Positions 50,667-59,682 of a stretch of 64,000 bases of DNA are shown here, piece by piece. Positions within the stretch are counted from its first letter, which is position 1. Every line of letters begins with the position of its first letter. Location: contig JAIUNV010000002.1 of assembly GCA_020161435.1 (NCBI GenBank), positions 852,123-916,122 on the forward strand, written 5' to 3'. The translations under genes were made by a program, and so were the position numbers. Origin of the DNA: Bacteroidota bacterium. Lineage in GTDB: Bacteria > Bacteroidota > Bacteroidia > Chitinophagales > Chitinophagaceae. Under the pieces are notes generated by a model that saw only the letters and a program-made list of their open reading frames with translations, did not search any database and was not told the origin of the DNA.

Positions 50667-52217
50667 TTATTCATTTACTGCCAGCACCACTACAGATAAT
50701 GGCGGCATCGTTACTTCCAAATTGTTTCCAATCAACCTGGCGCCATTGAAAGCAGCAGGTTGAATACGGTTCGGCGCATCAAAATCATTAAAGGTTTGTA
50801 GTGAAGCAGCTGTCAATATTTGACCGCTTACTTTCTTGTACGTTGCGCCGTCTACATTCAATTTTACGGTGTTGCTTTTAGTGGCATCAATGTTCACCAA
50901 TGAAATATGCGTTACACCAGCTTTATTTTTTGATGCACTGATGGAAATAGCAGGCAATTGCGCCGCCCCCAATGTATAGTTGGTTGCTGTTTGTGCCTGT
51001 ACGGGTATGAGTGTTGCATCCTGATGCACATTGTACATCTGCATTACATGATAAGTAGGTGTCAAAATCATTTTGGCACCCTTGGTTAAAATCACCGCCT
51101 GCAACACGTTTACTGTTTGTGCCAAATTAGCCATACGTACCCGGTCTGCATGGTTATTGAAAATATTGAGCGTAGCGCCTGCAATCATGGCATCACGCAT
51201 GGTGTTTTGCTGATACAAAAAACCAGGATTGGTGCCGGGTTCTACATCATACCAACCACCCCATTCATCTACCAGCATCGCCACTTTTTTCTTCGGATCA
51301 TATTTATCCATTACCGCAGCATGCTTGGTCACCAGCTCTTCCATATACAAAGCCGATTTCATTGTATTGAAGTAATCTGCCTCTGTAAACTGTGTGGCTG
51401 AGCCTTTCTTGTTCCAGTTAATAACTGCATAATGATGTACGCCTACACCTTCCAGCATGTGGTGCGGAATATCCCGCATCATCACTTCCGTCCAATGGTA
51501 ATTATCGCCATTGGCACCCGATGCAACACGGAAAATTTTATCATCATTATTCCAACTGCTCATGAAGGTGGCGTACTGCTTGTAAATGTTTGCATAGTAT
51601 TCCGGTGTCATATTGCCACCACAACCCCACACTTCATTACCAACGCCCCAGTATTTTACACTCCACGGTTTTTCTCTTCCGTTTTGTGCCCGCCATTTAC
51701 TCATGGGCGATGCATTGGCCGGGGCACTTACATATTGCACCCAGTCAGACAATTCTTGCACCGTACCACTGCCCACATTGCCCGCCAGGTATGGCTCAGC
51801 ACCAATGCGTTCGCAGAGGTTGAGAAAATCATGCGTACCGAAGCTGTTGTCTTCAGTAACACCTCCCCACCAACGGTTGACGATTGACGGACGATTGGCT
51901 TTGGGCCCCACACCATCTTTCCAATGATAGGTATCGGCAAAGCAACCGCCGGGCCAGCGTAGGTTGGGCACTTTCAGTTGTTGTAAAGCCGCAATGATGT
52001 CGTTGCGAACACCATCAGTGTTGGGTATTACCTTATTGGTATCACCCACGTAAATACCATCGTAAATACAACGGCCCAGGTGCTCCGCAAAATGACCGTA
52101 AATGTGGCGGCTAATGGTAGTGGTGGCTTTGGCAGGTTGCAGCAAAACCTGATGCTGCGCAATGGCAGCGCTGCCCGAAAGAAAGGCAACAGCAACCGTG
52201 AATACTATTTTTTTCAT
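50667..52217 (-). CDS. GH51 alpha-L-arabinofuranosidase, short type
   Basis: First gene of the arabinose operon: a 516-residue exported enzyme from the ATG at 52217 with a signal peptide at about 1-21 (IVFTVAVAFLSGSAAIAQ). It has the standard GH51 order: HIYGHFAEHLGRCIYDGI, RWPGGCFADTYHWKDGVGP, acid/base E195 in GVGNEVWGCGG and nucleophile E318 in MLVDEWGGWYD, with a C-terminal sandwich. It resembles the arabinooligosaccharide-active short type, which is often cytoplasmic, so its signal peptide is worth noting. It differs strongly from the longer GH51 downstream and the two probably cut different linkages. Upstream lies the divergent Nudix-type regulator. Confidence 0.94.
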   Translation of the reverse strand: MKKIVFTVAVAFLSGSAAIAQHQVLLQPAKATTTISRHIYGHFAEHLGRCIYDGIYVGDTNKVIPNTDGVRNDIIAALQQLKVPNLRWPGGCFADTYHWKDGVGPKANRPSIVNRWWGGVTEDNSFGTHDFLNLCERIGAEPYLAGNVGSGTVQELSDWVQYVSAPANASPMSKWRAQNGREKPWSVKYWGVGNEVWGCGGNMTPEYYANIYKQYATFMSSWNNDDKIFRVASGANGDNYHWTEVMMRDIPHHMLEGVGVHHYAVINWNKKGSATQFTEADYFNTMKSALYMEELVTKHAAVMDKYDPKKKVAMLVDEWGGWYDVEPGTNPGFLYQQNTMRDAMIAGATLNIFNNHADRVRMANLAQTVNVLQAVILTKGAKMILTPTYHVMQMYNVHQDATLIPVQAQTATNYTLGAAQLPAISISASKNKAGVTHISLVNIDATKSNTVKLNVDGATYKKVSGQILTAASLQTFNDFDAPNRIQPAAFNGARLIGNNLEVTMPPLSVVVLAVNE

Positions 52218-52445
52218 GTGGTTGGCGCTTAGCAATGCATTGGTTGAAAATCGCCATCATGTACAACCTTCCGATACCTTTGCTAAATAAACATTGTTAT
52301 GACCGGCCAAAGGAATGCTGTGCCTGATTGCCTTTCGAAAGTAACAGTTCTCTTTTAATTGTCAAAACAACAATTATTATTTATTTTAGCACACACGAAT
52401 GGCTGTAGCAACAGCTGCTCTATCAACGAAGAATACCAACGATTT
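52218..52445. promoter_or_regulatory. Divergent control region of the arabinose operon
   Basis: This 228-base region separates the first GH51 gene from the divergent regulator. It holds the + strand -7 box at 52275-52282. It also holds an inverted repeat AATTGT (52357-52362) and ACAATT (52370-52375), and an AT-rich near-palindrome ATAAACATTGTTAT at about 52287-52300, at the predicted transcription start. Either could be the regulator's operator. No exact promoter was found for the operon itself. Confidence 0.4.
52275..52282 (+). promoter_or_regulatory. Candidate -7 box for the Nudix-type regulator
   Basis: TACCTTTG matches the Bacteroidota -7 consensus TAnnTTTG exactly. No TTTG lies 19-21 bases upstream. 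Transcription would begin near 52289, inside the near-palindrome ATAAACATTGTTAT, which would allow autorepression. Confidence 0.4.
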
Positions 52446-53150
52446 ATGCCTGCTTATCCCCAAGTATCTACTTATCATGTGGCCATCGACTGTATTGTTT
52501 TTGGCTTTGATGGTCAGCAATTACAACTACTGCTCATTAAAAGGGGCCTCGAACCCATGAAAGGCAAGTGGAGTTTGATGGGTGGCTTTGTACAACCCGA
52601 TGAAAGCACCGACGATGCTGCCAACCGGGTACTAAAACAACTCACTGGCCTGGAAGGCATTTACCTGGAACAGCTGCACAGCTTTTCTGCGCCAGACCGC
52701 GACCCGTTTGCACGTACCATTTCCATTGCCTATTTTGCCCTCATCGATATCAAACAATATCAACAGCAATTGACAGATGATTATCAGGCTGCTTGGTTTT
52801 CAATGAAAGAAATCCCTTCCCTAATTTTCGACCACAATCAAATGGTGAAAATGGCCCGCCAGCGTTTACGCTATAAAGCGGCCAGCCATCCGGTGTTGTT
52901 TGAATTGCTGCCGCAAAAGTTCACCTTACCGGTACTGCAAAATCTGTTTGAAGATATGTACGAAACCGAATTTGACAAGGGCAACTTTTCCCGCAAAATG
53001 CTCTCTACCGGGTTACTGCTCAAACAAACAGACAAAGACAAAGGCAGTTCCAAAAAGGGTGCCTTTTATTACAAGCTCGATAAAAAGAATTACAAGAAAA
53101 ATTTCCACCAGCTTTTACGAATAGTACCCAATGCACATGAGCTTATCTAA
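52446..53150 (+). CDS. Nudix-related transcriptional regulator (AraR/NrtR type) of arabinose use
   Basis: A 234-residue cytoplasmic regulator with an N-terminal Nudix domain at about 8-140 and a C-terminal winged helix at about 145-234 (PVLFELLPQKFTLPVLQNLFEDMYE, ending FHQLLRIVPN). The Nudix box GGFVQPDESTDDAANRVLKQL lacks the REUxEE glutamates needed for hydrolysis, so it should bind a ligand and not cut it. Such proteins control arabinose genes in Bacteroides, and this one is divergent from the arabinose operon. I started it at the ATG at 52446; the frame is open from a TTG at 52359. The ligand is likely L-arabinose, by analogy. Confidence 0.88.
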   Translation: MPAYPQVSTYHVAIDCIVFGFDGQQLQLLLIKRGLEPMKGKWSLMGGFVQPDESTDDAANRVLKQLTGLEGIYLEQLHSFSAPDRDPFARTISIAYFALIDIKQYQQQLTDDYQAAWFSMKEIPSLIFDHNQMVKMARQRLRYKAASHPVLFELLPQKFTLPVLQNLFEDMYETEFDKGNFSRKMLSTGLLLKQTDKDKGSSKKGAFYYKLDKKNYKKNFHQLLRIVPNAHELI

Positions 53151-53292
53151 ATAGAAATATTTTTATGACGCAGGTGTCAGCAGAGTGTTTCTACTGCAGC
53201 ATAAACTTACAGTACAGACAGCATTTTATGCGCAATCTTCATAAAGAACCGTTACATTGTAGCATCATTTCATTGCTTGAATTTTTGATTCT

Positions 53293-54693
53293 ATGAAAAT
53301 AAGTTTTCATGGTGCAACCCGCACCGTTACTGGCTCCAAACACATTGTACACCTGAATGATGGCCGCAAAGTATTGCTCGACTGCGGCATGTTTCAGGGT
53401 ATGGGAAAAGAAACCGTTGGACTGAATTCTAACTTTGGATTTGTACCTACAGATATAGATGCTGTAGTACTCAGTCATGCACACATTGATCATAGTGGAT
53501 TGCTCCCGAAATTGGTGCAGCAGGGCTACCTAAAGTCTATCCATTGTACACCGGCCACCAAAGATTTGGCTACCTTACTCATGGAAGACAGTGCCGGCAT
53601 ACAAGCCAACGATATAAAATATTTAAACAAACGACGCAAACAAGAGGGTCGTCCTCCCCTTGAACCATTGTACACAGAAGATGATGCTAAAGCAGCCAGT
53701 GCATTGCTCATCGAGCATCCGTATCAGGAATGGTTTACAGTTATAAAAGATGTAGAGTGCATGTTTACAGATGCAGGCCATATTATTGGCAGTGCTTGTG
53801 TACACTTACGAATTCAAGAAGATGGTGAAACTAAACACCTAACTTTTAGCGGAGATATTGGCAGATACAGAGATGCAATTTTGCGTAGCCCAGAAACCTT
53901 TCCGCAGGCTGATTATATCATTATGGAGAGTACGTATGGCAATAGCTTGCACAACGATGTCTATTCTTCCATAGATGTACTGCTGGAGTGGATTACAAAA
54001 ACATGTTTGCAGAAAAAAGGTAAGCTCATTATACCTGCATTCAGCGTTGGACGTACGCAGGAAATATTGTATTTCCTCAATCAGCTTGAATTGGAAAAAC
54101 GCCTGCCCCCCATTGATTATTATGTAGATAGCCCCCTTAGTAGTGAGGCAACGCTGGTAGTGAAAAATCATCCTGAAAACTATAATGAATCATTGCAGGA
54201 AGTATTGAAGACAGACCATGATCCGTTTAAGTTTAAAGGCCTGCATTTTATAGGCAGTGCAGAAGAAAGCAAACAGCTGAACTATCGCAAAGAACCCTGT
54301 GTAATCATTAGTGCCAGCGGCATGGCAGAAGCCGGCCGTGTGAAGCATCACATTAGCAACAACATTCAAAACAGCCGCAACACCATTTTGCTGGTTGGCT
54401 ATTGTGAACCCAGATCGTTGGGTGGAAGATTGAAACTGAAACCTAAAGAGGTAAATATTTTTGGCCTGCCACACGAAGTGCATGCCGAAATTGGTGAAAT
54501 GCGCAGTATGAGTGCCCATGGCGATTACGACGACATGCTGCAATGGTTGGCTTGCCAGCAAACCGACCAGATTAAACGCCTGTTTTTGGTACATGGCGAA
54601 TATGATGTACAAATACAATTTGCCGACAGGCTGAAACGCAAAGGCTACAAACATGTAGAAATTCCAGAGCAACACAGCGAATATGTTTTATAA
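53293..54693 (+). CDS. Metallo-beta-lactamase/beta-CASP RNA-processing exonuclease
   Basis: A 466-residue cytoplasmic zinc-dependent nuclease of the CPSF-73/YSH1-like group. The N-terminal metallo-beta-lactamase domain has H62-x-H64-x-D66-H67 (SHAHIDHSG) and later metal ligands in DAGHIIGSA and TFSGDIGR. The beta-CASP domain spans about 215-355 (IPAFSVGRTQEILYFL; YVDSPLSSEAT; ISASGMAEAGRVKHH). The C-terminal RMMBL segment has MSAHGDYDDM and LVHGEYDVQ. The family cuts RNA in many bacteria; natural targets are usually unknown. It stands alone, convergent with the AI-2E gene. Confidence 0.94.
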   Translation: MKISFHGATRTVTGSKHIVHLNDGRKVLLDCGMFQGMGKETVGLNSNFGFVPTDIDAVVLSHAHIDHSGLLPKLVQQGYLKSIHCTPATKDLATLLMEDSAGIQANDIKYLNKRRKQEGRPPLEPLYTEDDAKAASALLIEHPYQEWFTVIKDVECMFTDAGHIIGSACVHLRIQEDGETKHLTFSGDIGRYRDAILRSPETFPQADYIIMESTYGNSLHNDVYSSIDVLLEWITKTCLQKKGKLIIPAFSVGRTQEILYFLNQLELEKRLPPIDYYVDSPLSSEATLVVKNHPENYNESLQEVLKTDHDPFKFKGLHFIGSAEESKQLNYRKEPCVIISASGMAEAGRVKHHISNNIQNSRNTILLVGYCEPRSLGGRLKLKPKEVNIFGLPHEVHAEIGEMRSMSAHGDYDDMLQWLACQQTDQIKRLFLVHGEYDVQIQFADRLKRKGYKHVEIPEQHSEYVL

Positions 54694-54723
54694 AAATCAT
54701 GTGCTGCTATGACGGCTGTGTTG

Positions 54724-55755
54724 TTATTCATCATCATGAGCAATCACAAACTCATCGTAGTAAATACGCACCAGCATAATGAATAAACTAATGAGCAGCG
54801 GGCCGAAAATAAGGCCGAGAAATCCAAACATATTCAACCCAATAATTACACCAAACACTGTGATGATTGGATGAATATCGGCCATGTATTTCTGCAACAC
54901 AAATCGAAATACATTATCGCTACCGCCAATTACAATGAGGCCCCAAAAGGTGAGCCAGTAACCATTTGTGGTATCGCCATTGGCAAAAGTGAGAATAGTA
55001 AGCGGCACCCATGCAGCCATAGTACCTACAAAAGGAATCACTGACGCTATACCAGTAATCACTCCCCAAAGCATTGGCTTATCTATATCAAACATGTAGT
55101 AGCCAATCATGGCCACCACACCTTGTACTGCACCCAATACAGGTATACCCACTGTATTGCTTACCACTACTTCCCGCACTTCTGAAAGTAACCTCGAAGT
55201 GTTGGTGTGTTTCATAGGTAAATTATTGCGCAGCCAGCGTTCCATTTCCCCATTTTTTACCAGCATGAAATACAGCAGAAAATACATAATGAATAAATTG
55301 GTAATGGCATTCAGCGTGGCAGCAATCATTGATCCACCCCAATTAGCTACATAACCAGGTATTTTTTTTACGGCATCTGTGCTTAAAATATCCAGGCTGT
55401 ATTTGTCATGTAAAAACTGATCAATGCTTTGAACGGCAGCCTCTAGCTTGCTGGTGTCTTGCAGCAATGGCTTCAGAGCATCTATCAGTACATTTACTAC
55501 CCAAGCCAACGGCAACACAATAACCACTAACGATAAAACCATCATGAGTACCGCCACCAGGGTTACCGGCCATTTTTTGTGGTACACCAGAAAAAATAAT
55601 GGCATCCGCATGAGCATGTACAAAGCCAGTGCACCCAAAAAAGCGCCAAGCATAAAACTCATTTGCGCATACAACAAATACCCAAGGCCCACTACAATCA
55701 GCAACAGCAATATTTGCCGAATGGTTTTGGGATGGATTTGATCGGGATGCAACAT
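54724..55755 (-). CDS. AI-2E family transporter (PF01594-type permease)
   Basis: An inner-membrane protein of 343 residues from the ATG at 55755. About seven or eight hydrophobic segments are visible: IRQILLLLIVVGLGYLLY, LGALALYMLM and VTLVAVLMMVLSLVVIVLP near the N-terminus, then a soluble stretch at about 105-160, then paired helices including AVQGVVAMIGYYMFD, GVITGIASVIPFVGTMAAW and a C-terminal GLIFGPLLISLFIML. The family is named for autoinducer-2 export, but many members act as ion antiporters or have no known role, so I assign only the family. An upstream in-frame ATG at 55800 is unlikely. It is divergent from the cupin gene. Confidence 0.9.
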   Translation of the reverse strand: MLHPDQIHPKTIRQILLLLIVVGLGYLLYAQMSFMLGAFLGALALYMLMRMPLFFLVYHKKWPVTLVAVLMMVLSLVVIVLPLAWVVNVLIDALKPLLQDTSKLEAAVQSIDQFLHDKYSLDILSTDAVKKIPGYVANWGGSMIAATLNAITNLFIMYFLLYFMLVKNGEMERWLRNNLPMKHTNTSRLLSEVREVVVSNTVGIPVLGAVQGVVAMIGYYMFDIDKPMLWGVITGIASVIPFVGTMAAWVPLTILTFANGDTTNGYWLTFWGLIVIGGSDNVFRFVLQKYMADIHPIITVFGVIIGLNMFGFLGLIFGPLLISLFIMLVRIYYDEFVIAHDDE

Positions 55756-55854
55756 AATGTGGTTTATTCCAAACCTACAGCATCCATCAAAAGAAACCAA
55801 AATCAGAGCTTTGTAATTACAATTCCTTTTTCTTTGTCACTCATTTTAATACCT

Positions 55855-56361
55855 ATGAACAACCGTTCTGAAGTTTTTAGAGCCGTAGAAAAGCAGTTGT
55901 CAACTGCAGGCTTTCGGATTGCCGACAAAGATTTTGACAGACCATGGGGGGGCTTTTTCGTCATTGACGAAACGCAGGCAGACCTGTTTATAGAAACTTA
56001 TTTTCCTGGCTACACCAAGGAAGAACTGATGATTGGCGAAAAACTTAGTCCGAAGTTTTTGGTAGTGGCACCAAATAAAAGGCTGAGCTGGCAATACCAT
56101 TTTCGCCGTGCAGAAATATGGCGGGTGGTAAGCGGACCCATTAAAGTGGCCATCAGCGAAACAGATGAAGAAACGCCCGGCCAGTTTTATGAGGATGGCA
56201 ATATCATTGTGCTGAGCAAGGGTACACGCCATCGCCTTATTGGTGCTCCAGAAAATTATGGTGTAGTGGCAGAAATATGGCAACATACTGATCCGGAGCA
56301 ACCCAGCGACGAAGATGATATCATTCGACTTCAAGATGATTTTGGCAGAAGCCCCCTGTAG
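55855..56361 (+). CDS. Cupin protein resembling the phosphomannose isomerase C-domain
   Basis: A 168-residue cytoplasmic protein. The N-terminal part has DFDRPWGGFFVIDE and YFPGYTKEEL. A cupin barrel follows with LSWQYHFRRAEIWRVVSGP, EDGNIIVLSKGTRHRLIGAP and VVAEIWQHTD, ending SDEDDIIRLQDDFGR. The pattern matches type II mannose-6-phosphate isomerase modules, and short forms like this are common in Bacteroidota, annotated variously as cupin or phosphoheptose isomerase. The two histidines and the glutamate of the metal site appear conserved. I chose the ATG at 55855; the upstream open frame overlaps the divergent gene. Sugar-phosphate isomerase activity is possible but unproven. Confidence 0.78.
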   Translation: MNNRSEVFRAVEKQLSTAGFRIADKDFDRPWGGFFVIDETQADLFIETYFPGYTKEELMIGEKLSPKFLVVAPNKRLSWQYHFRRAEIWRVVSGPIKVAISETDEETPGQFYEDGNIIVLSKGTRHRLIGAPENYGVVAEIWQHTDPEQPSDEDDIIRLQDDFGRSPL

Positions 56362-56381
56362 AAAAAAGTTTTGATGAATGG

Positions 56382-56414
56382 TTTTCACATTCCACTGCTG
56401 ATTAATTAGATTTG
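56382..56414 (+). promoter_or_regulatory. Promoter of the YqaE/Pmp3-like gene
   Basis: TAGATTTG (56407-56414) matches TAnnTTTG exactly, with TTTT/TTTC at 56382-56386 about 20 bases upstream in place of TTTG. Transcription would start about 22 bases before the ATG at 56443. Confidence 0.5.
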
Positions 56415-56442
56415 TTTTTCACTTAACACAAATACATACCCC

Positions 56443-56901
56443 ATGAGAAAAGCATTACCCCTGTTGATGGCAGCCATGCTGCTGATTGTAAGCACCACCC
56501 AGGCTGCATTTACACCTTATGTGAGCACGGCTCCAACTTACAAAAGTGAGTTGTTTGTAAATGAAAACATTGCACAGCAATTCGCCGGCAACCTCGAAGG
56601 ATTTATCAAACTCACCCCTGACGAGTATCAAAAGCTCACTGGTCAAAAGCTTTCATTGAAAGAAAAGATTCAACTGAAAGCTGCTCAAGCCATGGTAAAA
56701 AAGCAACTTAAAAAAGCAGGCAATAGCAGCATTCCCAAAGGCTTGTATATTGTACTTGCCATCTTTGGATTTGGCTGGTTAGCCATGGGCATTATGGACA
56801 ACTGGAGTGGCAACAATTGGTGGATTAACCTGATTCTGACATTCCTCTTCTGGCTGCCGGGTCTTATTCACGCCCTTGTAGTTATGAAAGATTACTATTA
56901 A
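56443..56901 (+). CDS. YqaE/Pmp3 family membrane protein with signal peptide
   Basis: A 152-residue protein with an N-terminal signal peptide at about 1-21 (LPLLMAAMLLIVSTTQAA), a soluble region with a basic helical stretch (LKEKIQLKAAQAMVKKQLKK), and a C-terminal Pmp3-like domain of two membrane segments (GLYIVLAIFGFGWLAMGIMDN; INLILTFLFWLPGLIHALVV). Small Pmp3/YqaE proteins are linked to membrane potential and stress in other organisms. This longer, secreted form is found in Bacteroidota and its role is unknown. It is a single-gene unit with its own promoter and a strong terminator. Confidence 0.82.
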   Translation: MRKALPLLMAAMLLIVSTTQAAFTPYVSTAPTYKSELFVNENIAQQFAGNLEGFIKLTPDEYQKLTGQKLSLKEKIQLKAAQAMVKKQLKKAGNSSIPKGLYIVLAIFGFGWLAMGIMDNWSGNNWWINLILTFLFWLPGLIHALVVMKDYY

Positions 56902-56920
56902 TCGAAATTGTTAGAACAAT

Positions 56921-56957
56921 AAAAAAAGACCATGCATTACTTGCATGGTCTTTTTTT
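56921..56957. terminator. Bidirectional rho-independent terminator
   Basis: The stem GACCATGCA (56928-56936) with TGCATGGTC (56942-56950) is perfect, with the five-base loop TTACT. It is flanked by seven A on the left and seven T on the right, so it works in both directions. It separates the YqaE/Pmp3 gene from the convergent GH3 gene. Confidence 0.92.
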
Positions 56958-57017
56958 ATTGCATTCTCGAAAAATGCTGGTGGATAGCTCTAACGTAATT
57001 TTACCACACCATAAAAT

Positions 57018-59675
57018 CTACAGGCCCCTTACGTTTGTTTTCAACCGCAGGTCTTTAGAAGAAGCGCCGATCATGATGCGAAAATCGCCGGGCTCCAACA
57101 CCGCTTTTCCATCGAGGTTTATCATGCTCAGCATGGCCGGCGTAATGGTAAAGCTAACCGTTTTGCTTTCGCCTTTGCGCAATGCAATGCGTTGAAATCC
57201 TTTCAGCTCCATCACCGGCCGTGCCAACGAAGCCAACTCGTCGCGGATATACAACTGCACCACTTCATCGCCATTCATGTTGCCGGAGTTGGTTATATCA
57301 ACACTCAGCTCAACAGATGCTCCCGCTCTTATGCTGGGAGAAGAAAGCCGCAGATTGCTGTATGTAAAAGTCGTATAACTCAAGCCAAAGCCAAACGGAA
57401 ACAAGGGTTCTCCACTGAGGTTGTGATAATCATCGCCGCGACCGGTGGGCAGGTGCCAATAGCTCAGCGGCAATTGCGACTCATGCACAGGAAAAGTTAT
57501 GGGCAACCGGCCAGCAGGATTGCGTTTGCCCAACAATACATCTGCCACTGCATGGCCGCCTTCTTCGCCGGGATACCACAGCATCATCACGGATTTCACT
57601 TTATGCAACCAACGCTGCATGGTAATGGCACTGCCTCCTACCAACAATACGGTTACAGGTTTGCCGGTGGCTGCCAATGCTTCTATCAATTCTTCCTGAT
57701 GGCAATCGAGGCTGAGGTAAGCACGGTCTTGAAATTCTCCTTCATGAATACCCGCAACTACCACAACTGCATCGCTGCTTTGCGCCAGTAGCAAGGCTTC
57801 CTGCTGCAATTGCTGCCAATGATTCAAAACATCTTTATTCCACACTAAACGAATGTGGGCATTGCCCACTGGTTCTTTAAACTCAATGCGAACACGTACC
57901 GATTTACCTGCAGCAAAAGCATAAGGTTTCAACAAAGTATGATAGCTGCTTTTCTCCCAGGCATCTACATGCAGCACATCATTCAAATACAATCGATACC
58001 CATCGTTGCCATCAAGGCCAATGGCGATGCTGTCAGTCACATCTGAGGTGATCTCACCTGTCCAGCGGACTGCGAAGAAATCTCTTTGTAGCGCAGCATC
58101 CGGTGCATACAAAGTCCAATGAAAGTCGACCTGCGCATCTGTTCTTTCTAACACAGGTTTGCCACTCAGCTCCATATTGTTATAATACGATGCCTGCAAA
58201 CCCGCTGCTTTTTTCCCATCTTTCAGATGCGATAAAACTGAAGCAGGCACTACGTTCCATTCTTTCAATGCCCTGGAATAACCCGGCACAAACCGAACCG
58301 TCGATTGGCCTTTTAATGCAGTTTGCAAACCATCAAGAATACTCACCTTGCCATTGCCCGGGCCGCTGTATCCGCCAAGCCTTGCAGCAACGGCATCTTC
58401 GCCAATTACTGCGAGTCGTTGTACTTTTTGCAACGGCAGCATGCCGTCATTTTTGAGCAACACAAAACTTTTAGCAGCCGCTTCACGGGCTATGGATTTA
58501 TGCCGGGCAATATTGATGCTATTGGCTATTACATTTTCATCTACATAGGGATGTTCAAACAAACCCAGCTCAAACTTGATACGCAACACCCGCCGTACTG
58601 CCGCGTTGATGATGGCTGTATCAATACTGCCATCGAGAAAAGGCGGCATAAACAATTTGTGATGTGCATAATCGGTTTGAAAAATAACATCCAATCCGTT
58701 CTGTATCGACAGAGCACTGCTCTGCGGATAATCTTTTCCGGTCATATGCAGCACGTTGGCACCACCCACGGCTGAAGCATCCGAAATCACAAAGCCTTTG
58801 AACCCTTGTTCTTGCTTCAACCATTGGTTCAATATCCAGTTGTTGGCTGTAGCTGGCTGTCCATTTACACTGTTGTACGAAGTCATCACACTGCGGGTGC
58901 CAGCCAGTGCAAATGCTTCCTGAAAAGGCAACAAATGTGTTTGGCGCAAAAACCATTCACTCCAGTAAATGGGATAACTATCGCGGCCGCCATCGCCTAC
59001 ATTGGCGAGTAAATGCTTGGGGGTTGTTACCACACCCATTTGCTCAATGGGCTGCATGAACGCAATGCCCATTTGTGCACTCAGCCAAGGGTCTTCACCG
59101 TAGGTTTCTTCTACCCTGCCCCAGCGTACATCGTTGGCCAGATTGATAACTGGTGACAACACTTGCCGAATGCCTCTTGCCTTTGCTTCTTTGCCAATGG
59201 CACTGGCCACAGAACGCATCAAAGCTGTATCCCAGGTGGCAGCCAAACCAATGCTTTGCGGAAATGCAGTTGCACCAGCTCTCACCAAACCATGCAGGGC
59301 TTCATCAAATGGAATGATGGGAATGCCCAGCCTGCTATGGGTGATAAAATACTGTTGTTGGCGGTTAATTTTCAATGCCAGCTCACGGGCATTTTCGGTA
59401 GCATTGTATTGGAGCATTTGCCCTGCAGCATTCGCCGTTTGGCCACTGGCACTCACCTGAAAACCAAATATACCGTGCTTGTATTGCTGCTCTTCGCCGG
59501 GCTTTACTTCGCCGGGTATCATGAAGAGCTGCCAAAACTTTTCCTCGGGTGTCATGCGGCTGAGCAAATCGGCCACCCGCTGCTCTACTGGTAACTGCGC
59601 ATTTTTATAAGGCTGCGCCAACACAGCCAGAGAGCTGCTTGCAAACAGCAATATCCACATCAGTTTTTTCATCAT
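57018..59675 (-). CDS. GH3 beta-glycosidase with PA14 domain
   Basis: An exported enzyme of 885 residues from the ATG at 59675, with a signal peptide at about 1-20. The GH3 N-terminal barrel has IPFDEALHGLVRAG, GRVEETYGEDPWL and the nucleophile D299 in FKGFVISDASAVGG. The GH3 C-domain is split by a PA14 module at about 465-600 (LQASYYNNMELSGKP; IGLDGNDGYRLYLND) and followed by a fibronectin-type-III-like end (SYTTFTYSNLRL). This arrangement occurs in beta-glucosidases and beta-xylosidases; the exact sugar is unclear. It lies seven bases after the GH29 gene, in one operon. Confidence 0.93.
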   Translation of the reverse strand: MMKKLMWILLFASSSLAVLAQPYKNAQLPVEQRVADLLSRMTPEEKFWQLFMIPGEVKPGEEQQYKHGIFGFQVSASGQTANAAGQMLQYNATENARELALKINRQQQYFITHSRLGIPIIPFDEALHGLVRAGATAFPQSIGLAATWDTALMRSVASAIGKEAKARGIRQVLSPVINLANDVRWGRVEETYGEDPWLSAQMGIAFMQPIEQMGVVTTPKHLLANVGDGGRDSYPIYWSEWFLRQTHLLPFQEAFALAGTRSVMTSYNSVNGQPATANNWILNQWLKQEQGFKGFVISDASAVGGANVLHMTGKDYPQSSALSIQNGLDVIFQTDYAHHKLFMPPFLDGSIDTAIINAAVRRVLRIKFELGLFEHPYVDENVIANSINIARHKSIAREAAAKSFVLLKNDGMLPLQKVQRLAVIGEDAVAARLGGYSGPGNGKVSILDGLQTALKGQSTVRFVPGYSRALKEWNVVPASVLSHLKDGKKAAGLQASYYNNMELSGKPVLERTDAQVDFHWTLYAPDAALQRDFFAVRWTGEITSDVTDSIAIGLDGNDGYRLYLNDVLHVDAWEKSSYHTLLKPYAFAAGKSVRVRIEFKEPVGNAHIRLVWNKDVLNHWQQLQQEALLLAQSSDAVVVVAGIHEGEFQDRAYLSLDCHQEELIEALAATGKPVTVLLVGGSAITMQRWLHKVKSVMMLWYPGEEGGHAVADVLLGKRNPAGRLPITFPVHESQLPLSYWHLPTGRGDDYHNLSGEPLFPFGFGLSYTTFTYSNLRLSSPSIRAGASVELSVDITNSGNMNGDEVVQLYIRDELASLARPVMELKGFQRIALRKGESKTVSFTITPAMLSMINLDGKAVLEPGDFRIMIGASSKDLRLKTNVRGL

Positions 59676-59682
59676 CAATACA

